This document shows positions 35,701 to 46,463 of a stretch of 64,000 nucleotides of DNA, piece after piece. The stretch's first letter is position 1. Every line of letters begins with the position of its first letter. The stretch is taken from positions 16,616,001-16,680,000 of the forward strand of contig OZ234498.1 in NCBI GenBank assembly GCA_965153455.1, read 5' to 3'. Origin of the DNA: Sphagnum compactum (taxonomy: Eukaryota > Bryophyta > Sphagnopsida > Sphagnales). The notes beneath the pieces are model-generated. The model had not been told where the DNA came from, ran no database searches, and saw only the letters and a list, made by a program, of their open reading frames with translations. The translations under genes were made by a program, and so were the position numbers.

Positions 35701-37273
35701 TCAATTCCTTCATTTGTTTCTTTTTCTTGGCAGTTTCCTCTGCTTCAGAAACCACTCCCCCCACATCTAACATCTTGCGTTTCTTTCTCTCTCCCACCAG
35801 CTGCTTCCTTGGCTTCTTCTCAATGCCCTCACTTGTGGAGTACTTCAGTGGGACTAAAGGAGCAACCACAAGAGAAGGTTCCTTCTTTGGTTTCTTCTCA
35901 CTACCCTCACTTGTGGAGGATTTCAGTGGGACTGAAGGAGCAATCACAAGAGAATATGATATCTCACCTTTGGAAGGTATAGCTTGCACTCTTTCTTCTG
36001 CGTACTCTTCTACTTCTCCTACATCCTCTTTTTCTATTTCATACAGATCCTTGTCTTTGTCCATCTCTTCAGTGTTCTGTTTGTGTTTATAACCACCTTC
36101 ATTTCGGTGCTCCAATTCATCAATGCTGTAAAAGGCTTCATCGTCCAAGTTTTCTGGCATTTCACACTTCACATCGACTGAAAGACCTTTGCCTTTGGAC
36201 AAAAGAGTGTCAATTTGCTTCATGACACCTTGACCCTTGGATATCACCTTCAAAACACCCTTTGGTCCTGTTTTGTTCAGTCTTGGTTTACGTACTTTGT
36301 CTGCATTGTTCTCTTTTTCAGGAATCCTCTTTGATGGACCCTCTGCTGCTCCTCTGGGACCTGTCTTGATCTTCAAGACCCCCTTGGATCCCACTCTTTT
36401 GGGTATCAACATTGCCGATTTCTTTTTTGCAGGAAGGACAGGTGCTGTTGCTACAGGAAGCTTCTTTTCCTGTAAGAATTTCCCTCTTGTAGGAAGTTCA
36501 AGTACCTTGGTTTTCATTCCTTCAATGAGTCTCTTCTTTGCTCCTTCAAGTGCTGCTGCCTTTACCACCTTCCTGGCTAGCACTGGCTTCCGCATCACAC
36601 GCTTGGACTTTACAGGGAGTGGCGGCAGCTGAGGTTGTGACTGTGGTTTGTGCCAGATATGCAGCCGCTCTTCAAAGTCTGCTTCTGGACAACTTTGCCA
36701 TGTTTGTTGCATTTCGAGAAACAGATTGACCATCTGATTATGATACTGGCGTATCAGATGGTAATGCTCTTTCCTCTGCAAGTACTTCAACCCTTCCCGA
36801 TACTGCAACACACGGGGATGACACAATCCCTTCTTAAGTCTATCGAACAAAGTCATTATTGGACTACCAAAATGGAAATTCTCACCGCCCAGAAGATCTC
36901 GCATTGTGTCCTTGAATGGATCTTCCTCTTCAAAGGGTGGGAGGAATTGCATCAGGCTCTCCCTGTCCTCCTCTGTTAAGCAGTAGTTCCATGTGTTGAG
37001 AGACAGAACTGCCATAAGATTGGGTAGATCAAACAACTGTGCAGGCACCACGCATACGTCTGCTCCTATTTGACATACCTCACTCCCTCTCTCAGCATTT
37101 TCTGAATCCGATCCTTCTGAGTCCGCTCCTCCTCCTCCTCCTCCTCCTCTACTCGCTGATGTTGGTGGTGGTGGTGCCGCTGCTGCTGCTACGGGTGGTG
37201 GTATTCCCGCAGTTTTAGCAACACGGCGCTTGGACTTCACCGGCAAATTATCATCTGTAGAAGAACCTGACAT
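32793..37273 (-). CDS. NFRKB: NFRKB homologue, INO80 chromatin-remodelling complex subunit
   Basis: Five exons join in phase to 1,230 aa: 37273-35356, 35246-34834, 34714-34565, 34221-33682 and 33464-32793. The start MSGSSTDDNLPVKSKRR was chosen because it opens the conserved part; an in-frame ATG at 37318 adds 15 residues. Residues about 70-185 form the DEUBAD-like domain (LPNLMAVLSLNTWNYCLTEE, FLPPFEEEDPFKDTM, GSPIMTLFDRLKKGLCHPRV). A long basic and acidic linker follows (about 200-640). Exon 3 carries APLGAKGWKPLVLF and WTWIGPLP. Exons 4-5 encode the winged-helix-like domain typical of NFRKB (MTITPSTEDMRAYFRREELV, then FRYTTADGGKSAVAPLRR, DHVMLKPDRPPHVTILCLVR, and VNQAVSGALDRLHYERDPCV). Animal NFRKB is INO80 subunit G and binds the deubiquitinase UCHL5 through DEUBAD. 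Plants keep NFRKB-like proteins, but that partner is not implied by this sequence. Confidence 0.9.
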
Positions 37274-37318
37274 TGTAATTCCCCTGTTCGCTCGAGATGC
37301 ACTCCCCGTGATAACCAT

Positions 37319-37367
37319 GGACAAGCGCTTCTCTCCGACTCGGTAAATTCTGCCAAGCAACTCAAGC

Positions 37368-37402
<35 letters not shown>

Positions 37403-37620
37403 GGAGTCTGTGCTTTTAGCCGACAGTTCGAAAAGGCCGAAAATCTCCTCCTCCCTCCGTGACCTCGATCTTCGAAAAAACGCGACAACCAACCTCCGAG
37501 CAAACGCCGTAGCACACCGGTACCTATTTGCACGCTCACAAGCCACAGACCCTAACGCCCTGCAAACGGAACCCCTGAAATTCAAGCAAAGAAACCACAC
37601 TCTCGGCAGTTGGAAAGAAA
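37319..37620 (-). promoter_or_regulatory. 5' leader of the NFRKB gene with GA microsatellite
   Basis: A (CT)n run at about 37366-37400 reads as GA repeats on the gene strand just upstream of the start codon. GA-rich leaders are common in plant genes, and GAGA-binding factors are a known class of regulator. The frame stays open upstream but encodes RERERERE-type sequence, so I treat it as leader. Confidence 0.5.
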
Positions 37621-39775
37621 ACCCCGCCACCTATCATCCCCTTCCCCCTGCCCCGCCCCCCACCAGGCGCCCCTGGAAACGCACGACCTTCTCGTTTCCG
37701 CTGTCTTCCTCGACTCCCTTGTCCACCACAGAAAAGACAAATTCATGGCTACCACACCTCCTCTCCGCCATCGCCACCCACGTGAGTAGCTCGCTCGCTC
37801 GCTCGCCGTGCCTATCGGCTGCTCCTCCTTCCCAAGCCCAAATCCATGATGGATTGTAACCGCAAATTGCACTGCAATGCACTGTCCGCGCGCATCATCT
37901 GTTGCCAAATTGCAGGCAGCCAAATCCCCATTGCGCTTCACGGGGGCGCAACAACCTCTTAGCGCTTCTTCTTCGTCGTCGCCTGATGTGGAAACCGCGC
38001 ACCCGCGCAACCCGCCCGCCCGCACACGAATGGATGGAAGATTGAATTGGATGAAAACATGTGCACCACATTGGATGTTAAATTGGACTGGATGAAAACC
38101 TGCACACGATGGATGGACAATTGAAGTGGCTGAAAGTTCTTTTTTATTCCATTTTATCATCATTTTCACCATCATTCGAAGTAGTTTCTCCTTGCTTTTT
38201 TTATTTAAAATGAAGGAAGTGGCGTTTTTAAAACTCATAATTTCAGTAATCCACTAGAAATTTTGCCTAAGTCTTAGGTTTCTTTTCTTTTCTTTTCTCC
38301 TTCTCTTCCTTTTCCAAAGGAGAAAGACTAGCATAATTGTCATTATTTGATATGATTATTTCAAGTTCTTCTTCTCTTTTGTAATTTGTTTATTGGCTCC
38401 TTGTCTCAAGAAGAGACTGGAAACCAATGTACGGTGGGAGAGGGAGAGGGTTTAATGCCGTCCGAATGGAGTGTAGCCAAAATAAGTGCCCCTCTTGGAC
38501 CTTATTCTGGGAACGGCACGTCAAGCACTTATTTCAGTAACACCTTGCTCCAAAGGCGTTACCCTGCATGAAGGACTGGCAGAATTGTTTTGATTTTGTT
38601 CCATGATACCCACTCTGTATCACAGCAAAAGATTTCAAAAACAGATGAGCCTTTTGAAAAGCAAATCCCCATGAGTGGACATTTCACCTATGAAACATCT
38701 GCAGAGGACAGTTTCCACTTGATAACACACCCTCCACATATACACTGAAAAAGTTTCTGGCAGTGCTTTATATTTTCTTTAGGTGAACCACATTTTGAAG
38801 AATGTTCATCAGGTGTTACTGTGTACTACTATGAGTTCATTTTTTTGCAAATTTCATAGAGCAGTTCCTGTGTATTCTGTCAAGTTCAACCAATGTTGGG
38901 TGGTTTTTTTTATTTTAAATATACTGCAAATTTACTACCTAGTTCAGTTCTCTTTCAAAAATTCAAAGAACCTTTTTTTTTTAATTTCAAATTATAAATA
39001 TTTTTTAAGGGCAGTAGATTCTTTCTTCTAATACAGCCAGTTTTTTCACAACCATTTATTACTTTCCTCATATTAAAGTCAGCTATATACTAATATTTTT
39101 CTATAATATATTTTATATTTACCTTAGTTGTTTAAATGAAAATTGCAAGTCTGTGTGAGTATGATTCATTATCCAAATTGACCAAAAGAGAAAACAGAAT
39201 TTCCACCACAAAATATCCTAATGAATATGCTTTGTGTTCTATTGCTTGCACATAAATCAAAAAGATGAAAAAGGTGCACAAATATTGCTCAAAATGCAAA
39301 GTGAAAACAAAATAGCACAAGAGACAAAAACACATGCTGAAATTCTACATCTGTCCAATGTGAGTTCAAAAAATAGCATTCATGAGTAAAACATCATCAT
39401 GAATCATGAAGATTCAACTAAAATTTTACAACTAAAAGCATACTAAGGATGGTGGCTTCACATCACCACTTAACATCTAAGAAACAATCATGTAACATAT
39501 TGATACAAAATGCTTGCCCTAAGCTATCATGCATTAATAGGTTGCTCTTCATCAAAAGCAACATTCATTATGTCAAAAACTTAGCACCCATGGTTCAAAC
39601 ATTTTGCTATTATGTCCTAACTTGAGTCATGGAGAGTGGTTATTGGGAGTGTGGAGGTTGTGGGTGCACAATTGCACAGGTGCAAAATTTCGAATGCAAA
39701 GGTGTGTGGGTGCACAAATTTTGTCACATTTTGGGGTGGATTCATAGCATTTGACATCATAGCATTTCACATGGC
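37621..39775. other. Upstream flank of NFRKB and AT-rich intergenic DNA
   Basis: GC-rich to about 38,030, then AT-rich. About 38,028-38,125 holds a short repeat of GGATGGA / ATTGGATGAAAAC-like units (three diverged copies of about 40 bp). No gene recognised. Confidence 0.4.
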
Positions 39776-39778
39776 AAT

Positions 39779-39970
39779 GATGTGGTGTTGACATGTTGAA
39801 TAATTAATGTATTAGTTGTCGATGTGGTGTTGACATGTCAAAGAATTAATCCACATATTTGTGATGTGGCACTAACGTGTCAAACAATTAATCCACATAT
39901 ACGTGATGTGGCATTGACATGTCGAACAATTAATCCAACATATTCGTGATGTGGCACAGATGTGCCAATG
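39779..39970. repeat. Minisatellite, about 4.5 units of 41-44 bp
   Basis: Units begin GATGTGGYRYTRACRTGTC and continue with AACAATTAATCCACATAT. Starts at 39779, 39821, 39863, 39904 and 39948. It lies about 270 bp left of the PIF/Harbinger element. Confidence 0.8.
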
Positions 39971-41224
39971 CATGTGGTTACCATGGCAGAAAATCATGTG
40001 GTCCATGAAATGAAACCCAAGATTAGCCAACCATTACGACAATTTGAAACTTCCAAGACATATTATTCTTGAGTTTTTAAACTCAATTTAATGCGGCCAT
40101 TGGGAACATGTTTGTGCACCTCTTTTGATATTAACTATTTTTGTTATCATTCAAATTCAACCTTTAAATGTTCAAAAATTTCCCACCCACTTTGTTTCAT
40201 AAAACCATATCAATTATAATTAGAAATATTAATGATATACTAAGGGCCACTTTAGATGAAGGTCCAAGGTCCAACAAAATGGAGCATTCCTATTGGTTGA
40301 GACCCATAAATTGAACCCAAGGCCTTTAAATGAAGATCCAAAACCAATTGAGGTGGCATCTACATGGCACCATTTTGGAGGGAAATTCAATTGGTCTGGA
40401 CCAAAAATGGAGCTCAAAGGAGAGCTCATGGTTTGAAGAACCAAGATGTAAGCTAGGGTCCAAAGTTGGCTCTTCCATTGTCTCTCATTGTTTTTCATTG
40501 TTTTTCAAGGTTTTTTTTTCACTTGTTCTTGAAGTTGAAATTGTGCAAGAATGGAAGACATTTCATGGATGGAGGAGGACATTGTTGAGTGCACACCCAC
40601 CAGTCCATTTTCGAACACATCTAATGTTGGCATTGTTGTTTTTGCAGATCCATACAAGGTTGTTGCTCGAAGGAGTGCATTACCAGTTTTCTAAAAATGT
40701 TCAAAATGATGGTGTTTTAAAAGTGAGGATAGAAAGTTTTGGTCATGCAGGGTTGAAACACTCATTTTCACAAATGGAAGGAAATTTGGATTTATAAAAA
40801 ATCCCTAAACCAACTCCCCTCCCCAAAAAAAAGCAACAAATAAGAAAGCGGTTATAATTACAATGGAAGAGGAAGATGAGGAAGGTGAGAAGGTTGAGAA
40901 GGCTGGAAAACGTTGGGCAAATGGTGAAGTTTTACATCTGATTGCATTACAAAGAGCAATGGAGTTTGAATTTTCCAAAAATGCAAAGAAACAAATTAAG
41001 TTCCAACATATTGAAATCCTAGAATTTTTTTTAGATTTTATTTGTGCTCTATTTTTATAATTGAAACTTGGATGTAATGAGAGAATTTTTGAAAGAAAAG
41101 TCGGCAAAAAAAAACAACAAAAAAATCAAATTCAGATTAAGCCAACTAGGCCTCTTGCCCTTGCCCCCTTTTCCCCCCATTAGAGGTCACCACTTCAGCC
41201 ACAATGAAAGGTGTATGCACTATA

Positions 41225-41835
41225 AGGTGGTTCATTTTCGGCAAATGTTCCATTCTCCAAGAGTCCATACGGTAGTGTTAAAATGGTAGTTTATTTTGAT
41301 ATCATTAATTTAGTGGGGAATTACATGGTGGTTAATGAACTAAAAAGCCCGTATGAAGAATAGCCATTCTAAAAAAAAATTAATGTACATGATAAGAAAA
41401 TAAAACTTGAAATCCACCCAAAAATGATTATGGTATGGACTTATAAAAATATGGCTCATTTTAGGCCATTCAAATGTCCATAACTGTTTTTGGGTTAAAT
41501 TTTTTCTAGCAATTTTTTTTGACATATGTTCTTTTTGTTTTCACATATCATATATTGATTCCTTATAACATATCTCAAATAAAATTCATATACAAAAATG
41601 CATGTATATAGAGGCACAAATAGTAAACCAATATATATTTTTCAACTTCAAAAGTCCAACATATATTTGGTGTATATATGTTGTAAATTTTTTTTATAGA
41701 TGTTTTATTCTTCAAGTTGGCAATCTAAATCTAGCCACAAATTTCGAAAATTATTGTTTATATGCCATGTTAATAGCATGTAAATGCACGCCACTTGGCA
41801 AAAAACTAGTTTGCGACACAAAAAGTGAACCACCT
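41225..41835. mobile_element. Possible nested MITE inside the Harbinger element
   Basis: AGGTGGTTCATTTT at the left and its near-perfect inverted partner at the right (AAAAGTGAACCACCT) bracket 611 bp of AT-rich DNA without coding capacity. Both ends are flanked by TA. This fits a small TA-target element (Tc1/mariner-type MITE) inserted between the two halves of ORF1. The repeats are short, so chance cannot be excluded. Confidence 0.35.
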
Positions 41836-41839
41836 TACC

Positions 41840-41925
41840 TTACAACCACCTTGAAGTTTGAACCCACATCTCCTTTGGGGGAAGGAGAGGAGTTAACCAC
41901 AAAGCCAACTTATTTCAAATGTTTT
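41840..41925 (-). repeat. tRNA-like segment (possible SINE head)
   Basis: On the minus strand an A-box-like TGGCTTTGTGG (41907-41897) is followed, at tRNA-like spacing, by a B-box-like GGTTCAAAC (41864-41856). No complete cloverleaf is evident, so this is at most a tRNA-derived relic. Confidence 0.3.
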
Positions 41926-42640
41926 GATGTGGTTTGCATTTGCTTTGTTCATTTAATCAATTTTGATTTCTTTGTTTCAAGGATTGTTTTCAGCCCATAA
42001 ATCAAGGTTTTTTATCCCAATTTTTTTCTCTTTCAAGGGTGGATACATGGGTCAAATTGCACACCCAAATGTTAGCTACACTCCCTGGTTTTTCAAGGAC
42101 TCCAATTGTTTGCAAACGGAAGTTCAATGCAATTTACAAATAATATAATGATAACAAAATTACAAATGGGATTTCAAGTAATGATTGTCATGAATGTCCT
42201 TTCTATGATGCATTAGATAATTGGTGGCATCAAAGTGGAAATGTGATGAAGCATGTGAGTGCTTTTGCAAATGAAATTGATGAAATTGTGAACAGTCCAA
42301 AATTTCAAACAAATCTTGATAATGGTTCTAAGGGTGATGCTAGTAAAAAACCTTTAGATAGACTAATCACTCCAGATGAAGTTACAAAACAAAACAAGAA
42401 GCAGAAGATCAATGTCCTTGAACATTTTTCAACCAAGGCTGAAAATAACACATCAATGTTACAATAATTTGCAAAACCAATGTTTTATTCAAAAATATGG
42501 ATGTCCAAATTGGACATCTCATAGATAAGCTATAGGTTACATAGCAAATCAACTTTGAATCATTCACCACAATCTAATTCAAAATCTAATGTATCCAAGA
42601 AATTAGGATTGCCATTTTTCCTCAAATGAATTTCAAAGAC

Positions 42641-43910
42641 TTATTTTGCTAAAAGTTCATGAGTTGCCATAACCTTCATCAACATTTTATTGATCCTTTC
42701 TTCTTTTGTTTTCTTACTAAAATCGTTTTCAATGGTTGTCACATCTTCATCTTCACGTTGATGTTCTGTGTCCTTCATGTCAATCCTATCATCATCCATT
42801 ATCCTTAGATTTTGTAGTCTTTTCATTTGTTTGTTTGCTTCTTCAGCCACTTTCAACAAATCAGCTCCTTTGATGTTGCCAAATGTTGAATTTGCTTTTG
42901 TTTATGCTTCTCTTTGAGCCTCCAAAGCCTAATCCATATCAAAGCCATCCAAATTGGCAATGCACATGTTATGCAAACATATACAAGTCGTCACCAAATT
43001 CGGCGTGTGGCGCAATGGAATGTTGACTTTTTTGAGTCAAATTCTAAACCTTCCTTTCAACATTCCAAAAACTCTTTCAACTAACATCCTTGTACTTGAT
43101 TGGATAAAATTCCAGTGTGCCTTGTATTTTGGCAGCCCATCTTTCTCACCTTTGAATGGAGAATCGAATTGGATAAACAGCATCTCCTATCAACTTGTAA
43201 AGTAAAAACTTATCTTTCATCACTTGATTTCCTAACTCTGTTTTTTGGAAAAGAGCCCAATCAAGAATACTACCTGCCCATTCATAGTCATAATCCCAAA
43301 AACTACACTTTGAATCTACAACTGTTTGAATCAATGTGGAGTAGAAACCTTTCTGACAATAATATGATTTGGGATCTACCTTAGGTGCAATAACTAGAAC
43401 ATGATTACCATCTATGGCACCTAGGATGTAAGGAATTCCATGTAAGCATTCAAAACCAATGGTAATTTTTTTCATTTTGTTTCTGGTCAATTTAGGTATC
43501 ACTAATGGTTTCAAGTCCTTTCTAATTGCTACACAAAATTCTCTCACAATAATGGATGTCGTATTTTTTGCAATGCCATAAACCTCTCCACACATTTGTA
43601 TTGAATTTCCACTACCCAATCTTGTAAAAGCCATTACTACCATAGCTTCCATAGGGATGTTTTCTTTCATGTTTGTATTTTTTCATTCAAGACTTAGACC
43701 TACAACCCTAATCAAAGCACAAAATGTGTCAAAGCTTAACCTTGTACATTGTCAAAACATCTTCTCCAAAAAACTCCCAAAAGTTGATTCTTCATATAGC
43801 CAACTACCCTCTCATACCTCCATATGCTCCACACTATTGGTGGCATGTCCACAAACTCTGAAAAAAATAACAACACATTCATCATACTCCAATGTTGTGT
43901 AATAACTACT
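42641..43910 (-). pseudogene. PIF/Harbinger DDE transposase (HARBI1-like), broken
   Basis: Read on the minus strand, the upstream part (about 43,880-43,670) gives EESTFGSFLEKMF and LSFDTFCALIRVVG with stops. The intact core 43670-43146 gives ENIPMEAMVVMAFTRLGSGN, IPYILGAIDGNHVLVIAPKV, YYCQKGFYSTLIQTVVDSKC and YKLIGDAVYP. About 43,140-42,960 gives KYKAHWNFIQSSTRMLVERV then FGMLKGRFRI, a stop, and LKKVNIPLRHTPNLVTTCIC LHNMCI. The DDE triad is visible: Asp in AIDG, Asp in VVDSKC and Glu in LVERVFG. The order and spacing match the DDE_4 (HARBI1) superfamily. A frameshift after GDAVYP and at least three stops make it non-functional. A charged C-terminal tail lies at about 42,860-42,641. Confidence 0.85.
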
Positions 43911-44299
43911 CGTTACAATGAAACCACTTGTGCAATGATTCAATGGATGGCCATAGTAAAAACTAAGACCCCCAATATCTTGTGCCTACACTCATCCATT
44001 ATGTTTTTGTAGTAGAAACCACCAAAAAATAGAGAGAAAACAAGAAACAAAAAAAAGAACATGAAAAATTTGAAGAGAGAAAAAGAAAGAAGAACAAAGG
44101 ACAACCTAATCCTCTCACATGTGAATCTCATTTTTTTACACATTGGACCCTCACACTGGACCCTATGCCTTTACACAGACTCATAGTACCTTACAAAAAA
44201 ATGTTCTTTTAATGTGAAGAAGGGTCCAATTTGCTCCAATTTGCTTGAAATTGATCCTTAGAATTTTGGACCTTGGACCTTCGTCTAAAGTGGCCCTAA

Positions 44300-46418
44300 A
44301 ATGTTCCTTGTTTATTATTGACCATTTAGGGTTGGGATGTTTAGTCACCAATTAATCCACTTGCTTTGAAGTATATATGCATTCAAATTGAAAATTATGA
44401 GTGAGAATCAAACCTGTTTTAAACGGTTTGCCTTCTATTACTACAATCATTGCATTACTTTGAAAAATCTAAAGGATAAACTTTCTATTTTACAATTGTT
44501 AAAATTGTACATTTATAACATAATATTTCTAAGCAATATGGGGGAAAGTTGAAGTAAACGAGTACACTAAACAAGAAAAACACATTTAAAATTCATTCAT
44601 AATATTGATTTTGCATTGTAATGCTAGAGTTATTCACTAGCAAACAACCTCATTTGCTCCAAATGCTTCACATACAATAAACTAATAGGATTGAACTAGT
44701 AAATAACACCTATAGATGTAAACAATTATGATGAGTTCAACCTATAAATGTTCAAAAAATGTTGGCATAGATTCACATCAACTAGATTCTTGAACATGTT
44801 TGGTGTTGTCCATCATTATAAAAAATAAAATAAAAAATGTATCACTCCCTTGACACGTTAGGTTTGTGCAATCTTTTTGAATTGAAAATTCAATTGTGAA
44901 TACCTCAATGGTAGTCATGAAGTTCGACCTTCCAATTGATAATCCTCATTTGTGCCATGCCTTCCATTCCATAGTTTTATCTAACGACTATGGCCAACTA
45001 TAGTTCACATTGTTTCCAAGGAATGTTGCGTCCTTCTATGGGACTTGTCAATTGCAAAAATGTCATTTACAAGATAACAAATCTCAACCACGTAATTGGC
45101 CATGTACAAATTTGCCTCCAAGATGTAAAAACAAGAAAGGTGTTATAACTATACAATGAAAATTATGATTCAAAAGTTTTATGCACAAAAGTGAAACATA
45201 TTTGACTTGTAGACAAAAGACTGATCCTCTAAGAGATGTAAAAAAATTGTTCTTGAGCAATGTTGAAAAAGGTTTAAAAAGGCAAAGTTGAAAAAGCCAT
45301 CACATTTTTGTGCATCTATCACCCCCATTGCCAAATGAAAATGGTGAGACAATGTAAAGTGCTAGAATATGCCCACAGATCAACAACAACCAAAAACCTT
45401 TAACCTTAGACCTTAAAACCTTTAACAACCATGAACACCTGATATCTAGTTAATGCAAAAATATAATGTTAACACTAGTTCATACACCTTATGGATGTGA
45501 GATTGGAACAAATTTCCACAAGGATCAATCAAATGGAACACTAAAATGGAAGGAAATTGTGTGAAAGAGTATTGGGGGTGATGTTCATTCAAGGAAGGAC
45601 CTAATTCTAGGAGTGCAAAGCAAATATGGCATAGGGTCGTTTTAGTAAACCCAAAACAATAACACCACAATACATCATCACATTTCAATCCGTCTTGGGA
45701 TACTCCAGACGACTGATTCCCAATTGGAGATATGTGGCGAGAAGTATGATTGGAACAATAATAGGAACAATCCGAAAAAAAGAAAATTATGACGTCTTAG
45801 CCTAGAAGAGTTCAATAAAATGGGGCCAATTAAAGAGCCAAAAAGATGGCAATGGGTGTTCATTAACACAAATTAAACGATGGCCACAGTAGACCATTGT
45901 CCCAGGAACACCTTCGATTTGGATCATGTAATCCCATTGGTGAAAGCATTGAAATGGTCCCAAGGGGAAAAAAATTCCAAGGGGACTATAAGGAACAGAA
46001 AAAGAAGCACATAGAAGGCAACAACACAAGGCTTGAATACAAATAACATAATTTAACACTTATTACAAACTACTAAGCCAAAAAAACTTCATGTGGCTTT
46101 AAAAACATTAAGAGCATCCCAGTCCAAACAATATGATAACGTACATGAACACCCTATTAGGCCAATAATAATTAAATGTTCATGGCTAACTTTTTATCTG
46201 TTTTATTTTACCACGAATTAAATAAATATGCTCAAAGTGATAGAATGCAAAAAGAAAAATGAAATTTATGAGAAATCCTATGATACGAATCATGTCGAAT
46301 GACATCCTTAATTCTCCCATTGACACACCCCCAACTTCGAATCCAAAGGTGAAAACAATGGAAGGATAAGAAGTTGGGGTACACTCCCTAGTTCGTAGCA
46401 CTTCAAGGGTAGAGGGGC
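44300..46418. other. Intergenic stretch, nothing recognised
   Basis: AT-rich with several open minus-strand frames of 60-85 codons (45.4-46.1 kb) of uncertain, perhaps transposon-derived, character. No family recognised. Confidence 0.35.
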
Positions 46419-46463
46419 CTGCTTAAGCTCCGGGATGGGGACTAGGATGAGTGACAAGCGGGT
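46419..46463 (+). repeat. Second 5S rRNA-like fragment
   Basis: CTGCTTAAGCTCCGGGATGG followed by GGACTAGGATGAGTGACAAG resembles the internal control region and 3' part of 5S rRNA. It is more diverged than the copy at 12402-12472. Confidence 0.4.

Larger units (their letters stand above)
40863..42467 (+). pseudogene. PIF/Harbinger ORF1, Myb/SANT-like DNA-binding protein, broken
   Basis: The first segment reads MEEEDEEGEKVEKAGKRWAN then GEVLHLIALQRAMEFEFSKN, matching the N-terminal half of the Myb/SANT (trihelix-like) domain found in transposon ORF1. The matching later part is at about 42,110-42,467: CKRKFNAIYK, a stop at 42,143 or nearby, then YNDNKITNGISSNDCHECPF, YDALDNWWHQSGNVMKHVSA and a Lys-rich tail KKPLDRLITPDEVTKQNKK. 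In PIF elements ORF1 is thought to bind element ends and help import the transposase. Broken by the in-frame TAA and by unrelated or inserted DNA between the halves. Confidence 0.7.
40244..44296. mobile_element. PIF/Harbinger DNA transposon, full length but decayed
   Basis: The element is bounded by 31-bp terminal inverted repeats with one mismatch. The left end starts GGGCCACTTTAGATGAAGGT, and the right end, read on the minus strand, starts GGGCCACTTTAGACGAAGGT. Both continue with CCAAGGTCCAA. It is flanked on both sides by TAA (40241-40243 and 44297-44299), the 3-bp target duplication typical of PIF/Harbinger. Inside are the two expected genes in opposite orientation: a Myb/SANT-type DNA-binding ORF1 on + and a DDE transposase on -. 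Both carry stops or frameshifts, so the copy is dead, though its ends are well preserved and could still be mobilised by an active relative. It may contain a nested insertion (41225-41835). Confidence 0.9.

Noticed and set aside
37319-37630. Upstream extension of the NFRKB frame
   Set aside because: It encodes repeat-derived RERERERE sequence from the GA microsatellite and is more likely a 5' leader.
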